A DNA stretch of 64,000 bases, from positions 65,531,416 to 65,595,415 of the forward strand of contig OX421966.1 in the NCBI GenBank assembly GCA_949128115.1. The letters run 5' to 3'. Made by a program: the position numbers and the translations under genes. The stretch comes from Anaspis maculata (Eukaryota > Arthropoda > Insecta > Coleoptera > Scraptiidae). Below, in pieces: positions 43,723-54,613 of this stretch; within the stretch, counting starts at the first letter, position 1; each line of letters begins with the position of its first letter. The notes under the pieces were generated by a model. The model was given only the letters and a program-made list of their open reading frames with translations. It was not told the DNA's origin and did not search any database.

Positions 43723-44501
43723 CAAAATAGTTAGTTTTATCCTCGGTTTTATCCGAAGATGTTGACCGCGGAAATTTGGGGGTGAAGAAACCTCACAGTT
43801 CCCCTTACAGGCACCTGGTTTACCACTGGTAGCGTAGCCCACCGTTTCCCCAAATCGACAGAAATATGTTATTGAATCTTGAAAGCATATGGCTTGATGG
43901 AAGAAATCAAAGAAATTTCAATATTCCTATCGACTGTTCTGGAAATGACGACCACTGTTTTTTTTTATATTCCGTCGCGAGTTCCGTCGCGACGTCATCT
44001 GTCGAAACGCGTGGTGCTCCCTCCATATTTGGGAAGTAAGTAATAATGAACAGTCACACCAAGATTCATGTATTTATCACAAAAAACAAGTTCCCACAGA
44101 GCTCAATAGATGCCACTTGATTTAATCTTTATCTCTTATTATTACCAATTATCTTTGTCAAATGATTGCGCAACTCATTTTTCACGTCAGAATCGACATC
44201 AGCGGATGAAAATCATTCGAAAATGACTACTCACTTGCCTTTGTGGGTCTTCATTGGACCATACTAGACCTGGAGCTTCAAATTCTGAAGATACCCTCAC
44301 CCCTCCATTCCTGAGGGGCAAATTTGGTGGTGCTGCGGGTCAAAACGCTTGAATAGGTCCAATGATCATCTGTGCCGAAAATAATCGAAATCGTTTGAAG
44401 TGCAGAATGATTTGGTGTACCGCTACGACTACTTACTTCATGCAACCCTGCGAGTTTGCCGCAAGCAGTCGGATTTCTTCGTTTGATACGATGCTGTAAT
44501 A

Positions 44502-45493
44502 GGGTATGTGACGGTTTTTCAATTTTGGTCTAGATAAATTCTAATTGCTTGGTTTTCACTGAAAGTAATATTTATTTGGATCAAAGCATGTTTATTTTAC
44601 GTAGAAAAAATCTTATTTATTTCGGTCAAATATTTGGCGCCCAAACGCTTTATAAAAGTCAACGGCCATTGTGACGTCACAGTTCATAAACTGTCAAGTG
44701 TCATTTGCGAATGTAAACAAACCGTCACATGTTCGCAAGGACGCTGTTCTGTTTGGAGAACAATGAGTGGAAAATCCTATCACTGGTGTGTGGTGCCTCT
44801 TTGCAAAAACACGGGAAGAAGTTCCCCACAGTAACTTTTCATTGTGGTACCCAAAAAAGCATACATGAGAAGAAAGTGACTGGAACTTGCAAGAAGGGAT
44901 CCGAATGGATTATATTCGAAGTCGTCCATCTATTTCTGTGAATACCATTTTGATGTAGGTGTATGAGCTTGGTAGGTACCTTTAATTATATTAAGTATCA
45001 TATGTGTTATATGTATAATCGATAAATGATAATAAAACACAATTTGAGATTTGAGGTTATGTTATTAAAAGTGAAGTTAGTGGTCAGACTTTAGAGTTTA
45101 GACTACCACATTTTTGAGAATGTGCCTACAATTTTAATATAATAAACTGCCCAACCATTACAGCGTCCATTTGAGGCAGCGTACTGCTATTCGCTCTCGA
45201 GAAAACTGGATCTCATTTTATTTTCAGGTAAAAACACCGACACGCTTCGTCAGACACTACGTGACATCTCCGGTGACAGATGAGAAATGACAGATATGAA
45301 GATTGACGTCACACCCAATCGTGGCGCGTTTTAGGTCACGTGACATTAATTTAAAATAATTTAATTTTTAATTTCACTTTTCTCATCAATTAATCAATGT
45401 ATCATCGAGAAATATTGCTCAAGCTACATTTCAATTTCCACTTGTTCATAACAAAGACATAAAACCATTAAAATCTGACACAGTCACATACCC
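44502..45493. mobile_element. TA-flanked MITE carrying a THAP exon
   Basis: GGGTATGTGAC at the left and GTCACATACCC at the right, each flanked by TA (44,500-44,501 and 45,494-45,495). The inverted match outside the first 13-15 bp is weak, so the element is supported only by ends and target dinucleotide. It encloses a promoter-like TATAAAAG (44,651-44,658) and the THAP segment. Confidence 0.5.
44763..44954 (+). pseudogene. THAP domain exon with two in-frame stops
   Basis: From the ATG at 44,763 one frame shows the C2CH zinc signature of a THAP domain: Cys9, Cys14 (CVVPLC), Cys59 and His62 (YFCEYHF), with VVP and RRK-x-LELARRDP between. TAA replaces codon 24 and TGA replaces codon 39, exactly where THAP domains have their invariant Trp (RKW). 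THAP domains bind DNA and are found in P-element-type transposases and in host regulators. A GAT|GTAGGT at 44,954/44,955 could be a donor. TATAAAAG stands about 110 bp upstream. The exon is a relic; which parent it came from is open. Confidence 0.75.
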
Positions 45494-45594
45494 TATTCCA
45501 GAACCCGGAAAAAGTTTATGATCTATGATCACGTTGGCACAAGATTTGGGGAGGCGCGTTTTCTTTATGTGCTGTGTTCTGTGTCATTTTTGTG

Positions 45595-45649
45595 ATGGAA
45601 GACCTTCTCAAAAACTGGGATTAGGAGGACTGTGTTCCAGATCTCCAAA
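45595..45649 (+). pseudogene. SAM-like domain gene, first exon with an in-frame stop
   Basis: ATG at 45,595, MEDLLKNWD, then TAG at 45,622-45,624, then EDCVPDLQ, ending in a phase-1 donor A|GTAAGT. Insect proteins with an N-terminal SAM-type helix bundle often begin this way, with Leu where the TAG stands. It joins in frame to the exon at 46,677. Confidence 0.5.
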
Positions 45650-46139
45650 GTAAGTACCTACCTACTGTTAGTATAAGTATCTATAATTCTACACTACTCC
45701 TTTGCGTTGTTCACCTAAATCGCCACCTGTGAAACTGCCGCTGGTACTCACTTTCTTAGCTTTTATGGGGGCAAACTTATGATAAATTGTTGCATACTGG
45801 AATGTTTGCACCAGTGTCGGTAGATTTCTGGGAGATTAGGACAAGATATTACATATTTCTATAAGATTAGAAGTAGCTTGTTCTTTGCTTTTCTTTGTAA
45901 TTTTCCTCATTCAAGTTTTAGCTTTGAGGGAAGCGCAATGCAATGGCGGCTCGTCGTGGCGGAATACGCAGTGGCGTGCTGCAGTATTGCATCATATTGG
46001 TGCTTTTTTAGCGCATTTTCTATTGTGGAAAAATCGCATCAGTTGTGGTTTGTTGTCCGTCCGTCCGTCAGTCAGAAGAATCGTAGAAGCGCCTTTTTTC
46101 AGTTATCACGACGTACGTATCTTTTTCTGAGCGATACAT

Positions 46140-46560
46140 AGACATAAAAAGTTTCACTCAAAATGTCCGTCATCTTGGCCTGGCATATTGACTTTTTTTA
46201 TTAACCGATTTCGATAAAACTGCAAACATGGTCTTGTTTGTCTCCGTGCATGTCCCGGTTTCACAATTTGCTGCCATCCCATCTTGACCCGGCCGTCATA
46301 TTGAATATTCTTATGAATGAACCGATCTTGATGGAACTTTAAATCTAGGTCCGTTTATCTTGGACAAAGATTTATGATTTTGAAGTCAATGTCATGCTTC
46401 GCCGCAATTTTGGTCCGCCAGTTTGAAATTTTTCGCAAATGAACCGATTTGTCTAGTGTAATTATTGCAATCATTTGATTTTGAGGTTGACTTCACGATT
46501 CACTGCCATCTTGGCTCGCCATATTGACTTTCTCTTTCTCATTTTGTTTGGCTTAAAAGG
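46140..46560. repeat. Degenerate tandem repeat, unit about 120-130 bp
   Basis: Two to three units share GAACCGATYTNG, GCCATCTTG(A/G)C(C/T)C and CATATTGA(A/C)TT-type blocks in the intron between the SAM-like exons. Units are strongly diverged. Confidence 0.4.
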
Positions 46561-46676
46561 GCCGAGTGACCTTCAGTTACAGGCTGCTCACACGAAAATT
46601 AACTTCTCCTATGTACTTTTATTTCGAATTATTCACAACAATCAACAAAAAAACATATTTATTAATTGATTTTCAG

Positions 46677-46798
46677 GGCACCAGATAACTATTGACTGTT
46701 TAGAAAGTCTACAAGCGGACAAGGAATTGAGGAAAGAGCTGTTGCCGGTGATCGCACAAGGAATTAAGTTTGAGAGGAATTTAGCACTATATTTGAAC
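46677..46798 (+). pseudogene. SAM-like domain gene, second exon
   Basis: Acceptor TTTTCAG ends at 46,676. Using the phase from exon 1 the 122-nt exon reads ITIDCLESLQADKELRKELL then PVIAQGIKFERNLALYLN with no stop, matching the last helices of SAM-like domains (DKEL..LLP.IGQR.KF). SAM domains mediate protein-protein contacts. The donor AAC|GTAGAT is weak and the frame also stays open into the next 75 bases. No further exon is recognised. With the TAG in exon 1 I call it a probable pseudogene. Confidence 0.55.
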
Positions 46799-47577
46799 GT
46801 AGATATACCTACTTATATCAAACATATTATATATTTCACCATTATGTCCAAGGTTTGTTGTTCTATTGTTTATCGTATTAGTTGGTATTATATCTAGACT
46901 TACCATATTTGTATGAAATATGTTTTTTTAATGATTATCGCCCACATACCCAATTCAACCAATCAGAACAACCGAATGAGACCCACGTGACTCGGTTTAA
47001 GCTATCGATTATTGCACACTAGGAGGTGATTAATGCACACTAGGTAATAGCACCGGATTGAAATATTTTTGGGCCCACGAATAATATGTAATTGAAACGA
47101 CTGTATTTATACTTGTTTGGACTGAAATTTTAGTACTGGTGCGTTTAAAGGGTCTTCCACTTACTAAAATACAATTTTACAACCTATTAGACTTCGTTTC
47201 AGTATTGTTTCCAGCAACGAGGCCCCTTCCTTGATCCGCGACTGTGCACTCTCCTTTCATGCGCTGTCAACAGCTGTTAGTGACATTTAGTTTTTAGCTC
47301 TACCAGTCTACCGTCCATGTGAAACTACTCTGTTGTGAACTACAACTCATGGCAAGATAGTTATTATTTAGCCAAGCAGAATTAGCTTGATTTAGTAGTG
47401 AGCTTCACAAGTATATTCAGTTATTAGAAAGAAGAAAAAATAAACATTTTTACCCTTCTCTTGAATTTGATTTTTTTTCCAACAAGGCATGCTTTGAAAT
47501 TGACAGTTCTACTATACAATGATACATTGGAACTACCATTTATACTGGTAGTCTATTTGGGCGATAATCTGCAAAAT

Positions 47578-47800
47578 TTAACTCGGGCTTTGTGTTTTAT
47601 TCGAGTTAAATGTTTTAAATTCCTCAAACAACTACCAATCACTCGAAAAGTAGACCCGATATTATCTTGGACAAAATCCCTCGACTACGTCTCGGGATTT
47701 TAGTCAGATAATATCGGGTCTACTTTTTCCTCGTGATTGACAGTTGTTTTCGGGTTAAAACGATTTAACTGAAAAAACACCAAGCACTTGTTATATTACT
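47578..47800. mobile_element. Strong hairpin MITE
   Basis: AAGTAGACCCGATATTATCT on the left pairs with AGATAATATCGGGTCTACTT on the right almost without error around a 20-bp loop near 47,692. The outer arms (GAGTTAAATNGTTTTAA / TTAAAACGATTTAACT) also pair. No coding capacity. Confidence 0.7.
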
Positions 47801-48254
47801 ATTGATACATATACTTTGATATTGATATTTTTGTCGATTTGTGTTCATTGGCCATGTTTTTCACATGTTCATATTATATTTTGATATATTCAGTAATAAA
47901 ATATTGTTCGATAGTAATTTAAACCCGCCATTTCAATTCAAAAAGTAACCCTTAAAAATTGAACCATCAATTTCTTGAACGAAGCAGTTAGTACGTTGGG
48001 TAGGCAAAAAAAACTTTAATATACCTATTAACATTATCAGTTTCCTGATCACTTCACGGATGGAAGAACAGGTTCTACTCTCCACCTATATAAAAAGTTT
48101 CACAAAACGGCGGCACATTTGTTGAAAACACACCGAAGATAAAAGCAAAACTGTAAAAAGACTTGATAATTGTTCACATTTCTAGAGCAAAGAATACACG
48201 AATCGAATTTTGTAGCCATGTTTGCAGCTTTCCATATTGTGTAGGCTTTGCTGA

Positions 48255-50245
48255 AGGTACTTGGTCAAGTTCTTGAAGGTAGTGGTTGGATTGAAGTAAG
48301 GGCAAACTCTGGAATAAATGCAGAAGCGGGGGCCGAGGCGTATGTCTCAAAGTTACTCATGTAACAAAGTCAAGAGCAATTTATCAGACTGCTGGTGTTT
48401 TATACAATTTACTCAAAGATTCCTATAATTCTTACTATCCAACTTTCCGTTTCTGGTTTTCAGTAATAAATTTGAAGATACTTCTTTTGGCGTTTGTTCG
48501 GTCCATCACAGATGGCAACTATGAACTGTTCATTCATGCATTGAAAGAGTTGACACCGTGGTTTTTCATAACGGATCATCTCCACTATGCTCGTTAGTCG
48601 CCAATTCATATAAAAGACTTGAAGGAACTGAAAGTAGAAGCACCAAGTGTTCACGCAAAACTATCAGCGGCTATCGGCTGTATTCTCCCAGTGCTCCAGC
48701 TTGTCACTTTATTTTTGCTCCAAAAAGTCATTCTACTGGAAATAGAAAGTGTATGGGATATATGTAGAAGAACGTTCAAGTAGGCACAGAGGCAAAAGTC
48801 AGTATGTTTGCTCCACCACGAAAAACTGGCACAAAAGTTTTTGAATTTGCTCGCCAAAAAGTCCTCTCACCCACGATTTCTGACTTAAAAAATGACGTCC
48901 AGCGGTTCTCTAGGGCTTTTGTCGTAAGCCAAAACAGAGACATGGATTAAAAGAAATTTTTTGAACACGACAATACGAGTGCACCGCCGTCGCTTTCCTC
49001 AAATGGTGTTTTGCGAACATCTCAGAAATCACAGCTTCTCAAAATCCTGGAACAAACCGTTGATCAATCACAGTTCGATGGATTCTGTGACACAATAATT
49101 TATGACGGAGCAGCACTAGCAGATGCTCTACCACCGAAAACATCACAGACAATTAGTCTATATTGTGACACGGAATTCAAAAACAGGATGTTTCATGATA
49201 CTGAAAAGTTCCATGCAAGTAGGATACACATTTTGTGGGATATTCACCACAAAACCAGCCTGGAGAGATTCGTGAGAGAGAAAAGAAAGAGGCTCTGGTA
49301 TTCGTCGTCATGCAGCTAAAGAGAATGTGTTGCCAAATAATTGGAATGATTTTCTTGCTGCGATGAAAACAAAATAAAACTGTTCAAGCTACTTGGACAA
49401 CATGCTCTTTTGAAATTTGGTTGCGCACATATTGTTACAGAAACGTAGGCAACAGGAAGAAGCAGATGGCAGAATATTGCTCGATGCCAAAGATAGTGTC
49501 GAACAAGGAGCAACGAAAATTATGATCTGTACAGTAGACACGGACGTAGTCGTTTTGGCAATATCTTTTTCCCAAACTCTGAAAAATGCTGTACAGGAGA
49601 TGTGGATAATTTTTGGATCAGGAGAAGCACAGAGATAAATTAACATCAACGCCATGGTAGAAAGAATGGGTAAATAAAGAACTGTTGCCTTGAGATGTTT
49701 CCATGCATTCAGAGGTTCAGATATAACATCGTCATTTGAAGGGTGAATGAAGGGTAAATGACAAACCGCCTGGAATGTAGGTAAAGAAGTCCTTTCCTGA
49801 AGCCACGAAAGCATTTGGAGCCATATCTCTACCACAACAATCCATTTCCGATAAAACATTGAAGCTCTTGAAAAGTTTGTTGTCCTGCTCTACCACAAAG
49901 GTGCCCAAAATTTTCCGTCAATCATAAGAGAAAGCTTCTTTTTACAACGAAAAGTCGCCATCTTCAAAACCTCCCTCCAACGAAAAAAGCACTTAGTTCA
50001 GTTAGGCAGCATGCGCCAAGGTCTGCATATCAAGCAGGACAAAGTCTGGGGCAGAGTCTGGAGGCGTGAGTGTTCTACGACAGAAATATTCCAGAACCAA
50101 ACGGATGGGGATTGACTATGATTGCAAGGGAGTGGACGCCGGTTTGGTCTTGTCTAGAACTAATTTGGGCAGCTTGTCGGGAGCTGGTGGAATGCAGCGT
50201 TCGGTTGCTCTTTCAGGAGGGAGTTAGGAGAAGGTAATGGAGAAG
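48255..50245 (+). pseudogene. Decayed copy of a multicopy invertebrate protein family (nuclease-like, function unknown)
   Basis: Pieces of one protein can be followed in order through all three plus frames: LEGSGWIEV near 48,275; GVLYNLLKDSY near 48,395; FIHALKELTPWFF...HYAR then a TAG where Trp is expected, near 48,520-48,600; ILWDIH...REKRKR near 49,235; DENKIKLFKLLGQHALL near 49,365; QEEADGRILLDAKDSVEQGA and ICTVDTDVVVLAIS near 49,455-49,565; ALRCFHAF near 49,690; AYQAG...EPNGWG near 50,025-50,115; WTPVWSCLELIWAACRELVEC near 50,133. Many insects, molluscs and cnidarians carry numerous uncharacterised genes with this motif series, sometimes annotated as flap-endonuclease-like; that link is from memory. 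At least six frameshifts and several stops make it dead. A TTTTCAG before the second block may be an old intron acceptor. Confidence 0.65.
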
Positions 50246-50249
50246 ACGA

Positions 50250-51240
50250 GGTGCTAGAGTCCGAATGAGAGAAATTCAGACCTATGTATTCATTTTTATT
50301 GAAACCTATTCCAAATTCCATAAGATTGTCTAGATATCAAAAACACGTCTATTCCCATTCAATTACCTGAAGTTTTTTTTTCATTTTTACTCTATTCACA
50401 GAGGGAAGAGTTTCAGGAACCAGAAACCGTTCTTTCTTCTATACAATGATCATCAGAAGCAATGAAGTGCACGAGAAATACACACATGTTAACCATTTTA
50501 ATAAGTGAGGCAAAATATTTCTTTTTTCAAATATTACGAAACTGTAAATGTCAAAAGGAAAATGTGTGATGGCAGATAAGCTTAGCCTTCAGCAGGGTAT
50601 TATGAACAAAAAGAAAGGAAATTGAAATCGGACCGCTAGATGGTGAAAAACCACAAATTACAAAAAACAGGTGGTGCCCATCTTTGAAGCCCGCCATCTT
50701 GTTTCCTGCACCGATTTTCAAGTGGCGCTGTTGCCAAAAAACTTTGTTCTGACCTTATCTATGATCATAGCAAGCGGCATATTCCAATCAAAATGTGCAG
50801 CTTTTTGGTTTAATTTAATGTGTACCCGACGTACTAAGTAAAATAACCTTAACACACGAGTACAATAACTTCAAAATAAGCATACGTGAAATTGAGCCAA
50901 CGCATTATATTTTGTTGATGTAAGGCTTTCCATTATTTGATTCAAATCAACCATCTGCCCATATTATAACTGTGGTTTCTTAGTTACAAAAGCTACCATA
51001 TAGTTGAGTCAATCGTTACACGTCAATATCACCTACTTGAAATAATAGAACGATATTCTTTCTGTTTTAGAATATCATTTATTCATCTGTAGGTACAAGA
51101 TTGCTGTATTCTTGACTTAAGTAGGGACATCTGAATAATCGATATTATCATCAGAAGAAAATCATTCAATCGCGTATATATGAATGTAGCATTTTCTTAG
51201 ATGAAATAGTATTTTTTTGGATCAACCATTTATTTTTTTC
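50250..51240. other. AT-rich spacer
   Basis: No repeat partner, exon or element end that I can support. It includes a CCCGCCATCTTG motif near 50,690. Confidence 0.45.
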
Positions 51241-51614
51241 CGTGCATAGATCACGGAACACCTGTATACAGGATGTACTAAAAGAATCGAGCCAGATCGG
51301 AGAAATTTTACATATTTCTTCGATTTATACTATATGCGAGACTCTAACCACCACGAGGCCTTTTTTTTCGGTGAATAAGAACTTGCTGCCGAATGTCACT
51401 GCAAAAACTCAGCTTTATATCGAAGATGTCTACCTCTACCATGTGAAATTATCAAACGGTCCTGGACTAACAGGGAGGGCTGAGCGTGTTTCGGCGTTTT
51501 TCGATCTCAACTTTACGCCGTCCCCAACAGCGTGTTAGCAAATGTGTCGTGGAAGCCGTGGATGAACATCTAAGTATTAATTAGGACAAAACTCTCATCA
51601 CCAACACTCAAGAT

Positions 51615-51650
51615 GAAGCTGATTCAGCTGGAGTCGAACCAACGCAAGAA
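51615..51650 (-). repeat. tRNA T-arm-like sequence, possible SINE or tRNA relic
   Basis: On the minus strand GTTGG-TTCGACT-CCAGC forms a proper five-pair T arm with a perfect B box GGTTCGACTCC. No acceptor, D or anticodon arm could be fitted upstream. Confidence 0.35.
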
Positions 51651-51689
51651 TTTAATTTTTTTACGATCACCTAGGTTTTTTAATTCAAT

Positions 51690-52420
51690 CCCGTAGTGTG
51701 CGACAACGGACCCCACATCAGTCCGCGCCTTTATTGCAACAAAAGACGCCCGCAACCTTCAATTAGACCGCATAAACCAACCTGTCCGAAACACCAATAA
51801 CAATAAAAGTTAACGGCCCTTTACAGGTATTCCTGATGCGCCTAATTCCAAAAGACATTTTGGTTCTCCGGGTGTCGTCGTAAATAGCGCTCGCGAAGGG
51901 GGAGGAGGACGCATATATACAAGCTCCGATGGCAATGTATTGTTTTCCGCTTTGTTCCTTCGGCATCGCATAAAATTGGAAACTGGATGCATCGCACTGT
52001 TTTGGTTTCCTAATGCTCACTAAAACGACGGGGTGGTGGGCGGGTATATGGGGTCCCGCGCGGAAAGGCAAGACGTATAGGAGGATAATTAGTCCCGGAG
52101 TCAAGTGATACTGTTAAGGAGGCGCCCCTAATAAGCCGTCGTAAAATTTTATTGATCCTTAAACCGCTGTTTAGAGGGTTATAACTTAGACGTTTCCAAG
52201 ACTAAAAATATAATTTTGTTGCTATATACTTATGCTTACAGGGTGCTGCGTATGCAAGGAAGTCGTAAATTTCGGCGGTGGGTGGATGGTTATGGGGGGA
52301 AAGCCCGCATTGGCGCTAAAATAATCGCCGCTTTGTCGGGTCATTAGAACGGTGTTTAACATTTAAATGTGCAGGTCGGTATTTTTGGGAAGAATTCCAG
52401 GCGCCAGGGCCTATACGGTT
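51690..52420. other. Non-repetitive GC-richer island, candidate conserved regulatory DNA
   Basis: About 730 bp without repeat partners, more complex and GC-rich than the flanks. It contains GTCGTAAAATTTTATTGATCC (52,136 onward, cited as two overlapping homeodomain-type motifs GTCGTAAA and TTTTATTGAT), a second GTCGTAAATTT (52,261) and CATAAAATT near 51,970. Such clusters are seen in Hox-responsive insect enhancers. A 113-codon minus-strand frame (51,763-52,104) has no recognisable domain. The regulatory reading is inference. Confidence 0.35.
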
Positions 52421-53462
52421 ATTAGTTGTATTTCTAATTTCTCACTGAATGAATAATTATCAGATGGCCAAGTAAATGAAGGTACCTAAGTAGGAAGTAG
52501 GTATTTTTAGAAATTTTTGATATTTGCCACCAATCTTTTGCGAATCGCCTCGATTTGAAACGGAAACACACTAGTGCTAGCGGTACGCAAAAAAAAGTGG
52601 CATTTGATGATACAAGCGAGCCACTTTGCATATTTGTTGTCTGAACCCATTAGAAAAATTTGACCCGCAGTTCCTAAAAATTCATCCCTTAGGATCCGAG
52701 ATTTGGGGAGGGGGTGGGAATACTATAAAAAAATACCAAACTTTTTCATCCAAACCTGCTGAGGCGTGTTTAGTGTCAAAACTATATAATTCAAACCTCC
52801 TTGATACAATGACAATGTCAAAACTCTCGTGTGGTCACCGGAAGTCCAGTAAAGTCGTCATCTTTGAAAATTAAAGCTGAAGGTCAAAATCACAAAGTAA
52901 GCGTCAATTACCCATATGTTAGCTATCGATTCTTAGGTTTTTGGGGTCGCTGAAACGTACACGCATAAAAAGGTAATCTTGAGTTAAGACAAAGCGTTTA
53001 ATGTCAAGTATATGTTAAGTTTGTATATACGCAAAGCGATGATATTCTCACTCTAAGAGTTTTATTTTCTCCAAAAGAAGACTGTCCTAGTATCAGCTGA
53101 AAGCTGGATCACGTTGAATTAAAATATAATACTTATTAAACGGAGTATTTCCAGTGTTTCACAGAAAGTATACTATAGTCTTGCAATTAGATTAGATAAG
53201 TCTTGCAACAATACAGCAAATAATTTTGTTATGAGAACAATTAGCTTGACTACCGCATATTAGCTTGTTGGTAGAAGAAGATTATTCTTGAGATAAAATT
53301 GAAACTAAATTGGACTAATACTGCTCTTGGTTAAAGCAAGTATATTGAATGTTTACAAGAAGAGTTTGTTGCTTTCGTATGAATAAATTCATGGTTTCAG
53401 TTCAACTATAGGATTATCTTATGTCGAAAATATTCGAATCTTGATTCTGTTCATCAAGAGCA

Positions 53463-54089
53463 TACAGGATGTCCCAGTACTCGCGCCCCAGAGTCAAAGG
53501 CAGTTTAGGGTAATGCTTAAAACAAGGCTTCAAATGTGTCAGAAGGATGTTCAAGAATTGGTGTTCTTTTAGATATGGGGGGGTCAAAGGGGTCACTTTG
53601 ACCCTTTCAATTTTTATTATCTGAAGAACTTCCAGTAAATTTTTTAAGACCGACTAAACAGAAGAAAAATTGAACTTTTCAAAGTGATTCATAATCTCAA
53701 AAACCCCAAAAGATTCATTTTTTCTCAAAACAATTGCAAAAAGTTCCAGACGTCCCCAATGCGATGTAAGACAGGAAGTGAAATAATTTGTTTCTATAGA
53801 ATTCTTTTACAGGCAATTTTTATAAAATCTGTACCTCTAGAATTTTTGAGTCGCCGGCGCCGCCCTGTACAGGAAGTAGATAAAATTGTTGCACACACAC
53901 TGAAAAGTTCATTTTTTTAAAAATTTCATCAGATAATAAAATAAGAGGGAGCAAAGTCCCACCCTTCGACGCCCTATGTCTTCAAAAATAAAAATCTAAT
54001 TCAAGTATTTAGAGATTTTTCTGACACATTTGTAGCATTTCCCTAAACTGGCTTTGATTCTAAGGCACAAGTCCTGGGAGACCCTGTAT
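53463..54089. mobile_element. Fold-back MITE with TACAGGRTGT ends
   Basis: TACAGGATGTCCCAG at the left and CTGGGAGACCCTGTA at the right. Arms share CAGTTTAGGG(T/A)AATGCT and AAATGTGTCAGAA. Same end type as the MITE at 8692-9286. Confidence 0.65.
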
Positions 54090-54465
54090 ACCTAAACAAG
54101 CTTATGGATAAAGGCTGGAATTACAATAATTAAGTATGGTATACTAAAAAAAATGTATTTAACAGAAGTTCAAATACAAAAATCAATAGAAATCCAAATC
54201 CAGATGGGTACATTTCGAACAAAAACGAATTCTTCTTATTCTTTCTTCTTATTATTTTTCTTTCGTCTTATTCAAAAACAAAAAGGCATCATTTTACTGT
54301 CGCGCCGGGTGCCGCAGCACCCATCAACCAGCACTGCAACACTATGTGGACAACTTGCGTGAATTCAACTGAAATTTGCACAGAAGACAATCTCGCATAA
54401 TTATTCAGGTATACATACACACATACACTGATCATCTTGAGCTCCTAATTATCAAATGATACCAT

Positions 54466-54613
54466 GTGATCCACAAAATTCGGAGTTGGGGTTGGCTTTG
54501 GAAACGAAATATTGATGGATCGGAGTAATGGAGCGACTGAATTGGCCGAAGGGACGAATTTCTCGACTTCAAAGCCACCTCCGATGTCGAATTTTGTGGA
54601 TCGCACGGTTTGA
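54466..54613. repeat. Hairpin with 40-bp arms
   Basis: GTGATCCACAAAATTCGGAG pairs with the block ending ATTTTGTGGATCGCAC, around a loop of about 65 bp. A good donor-like GTAAGTA follows at 54,621. No protein recognised in either strand. Confidence 0.5.

Larger units (their letters stand above)
40857..44431. mobile_element. Fold-back element, family Z copy 2, enclosing a LINE fragment
   Basis: Ends TAGTCGTCGCGGTAC and GTACCGCTACGACTA. Arms 40,857-41,538 and 43,745-44,431 are inverted copies of about 685 bp sharing GACCCGCAGCACCACCAAAT, GACCTGGAGCTTCAAATTCTG, CCACGCGTTCCGACG-like, and AACATCTTCGGATAAAAC blocks. They enclose an R2-like LINE fragment and a hairpin. No transposase is seen. Confidence 0.7.

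Noticed and set aside
51763..52104. Minus-strand gene of 113 codons in the unique island
   Set aside because: No domain, no splice or promoter context, and nested alternative frames; kept only as part of the non-coding island.
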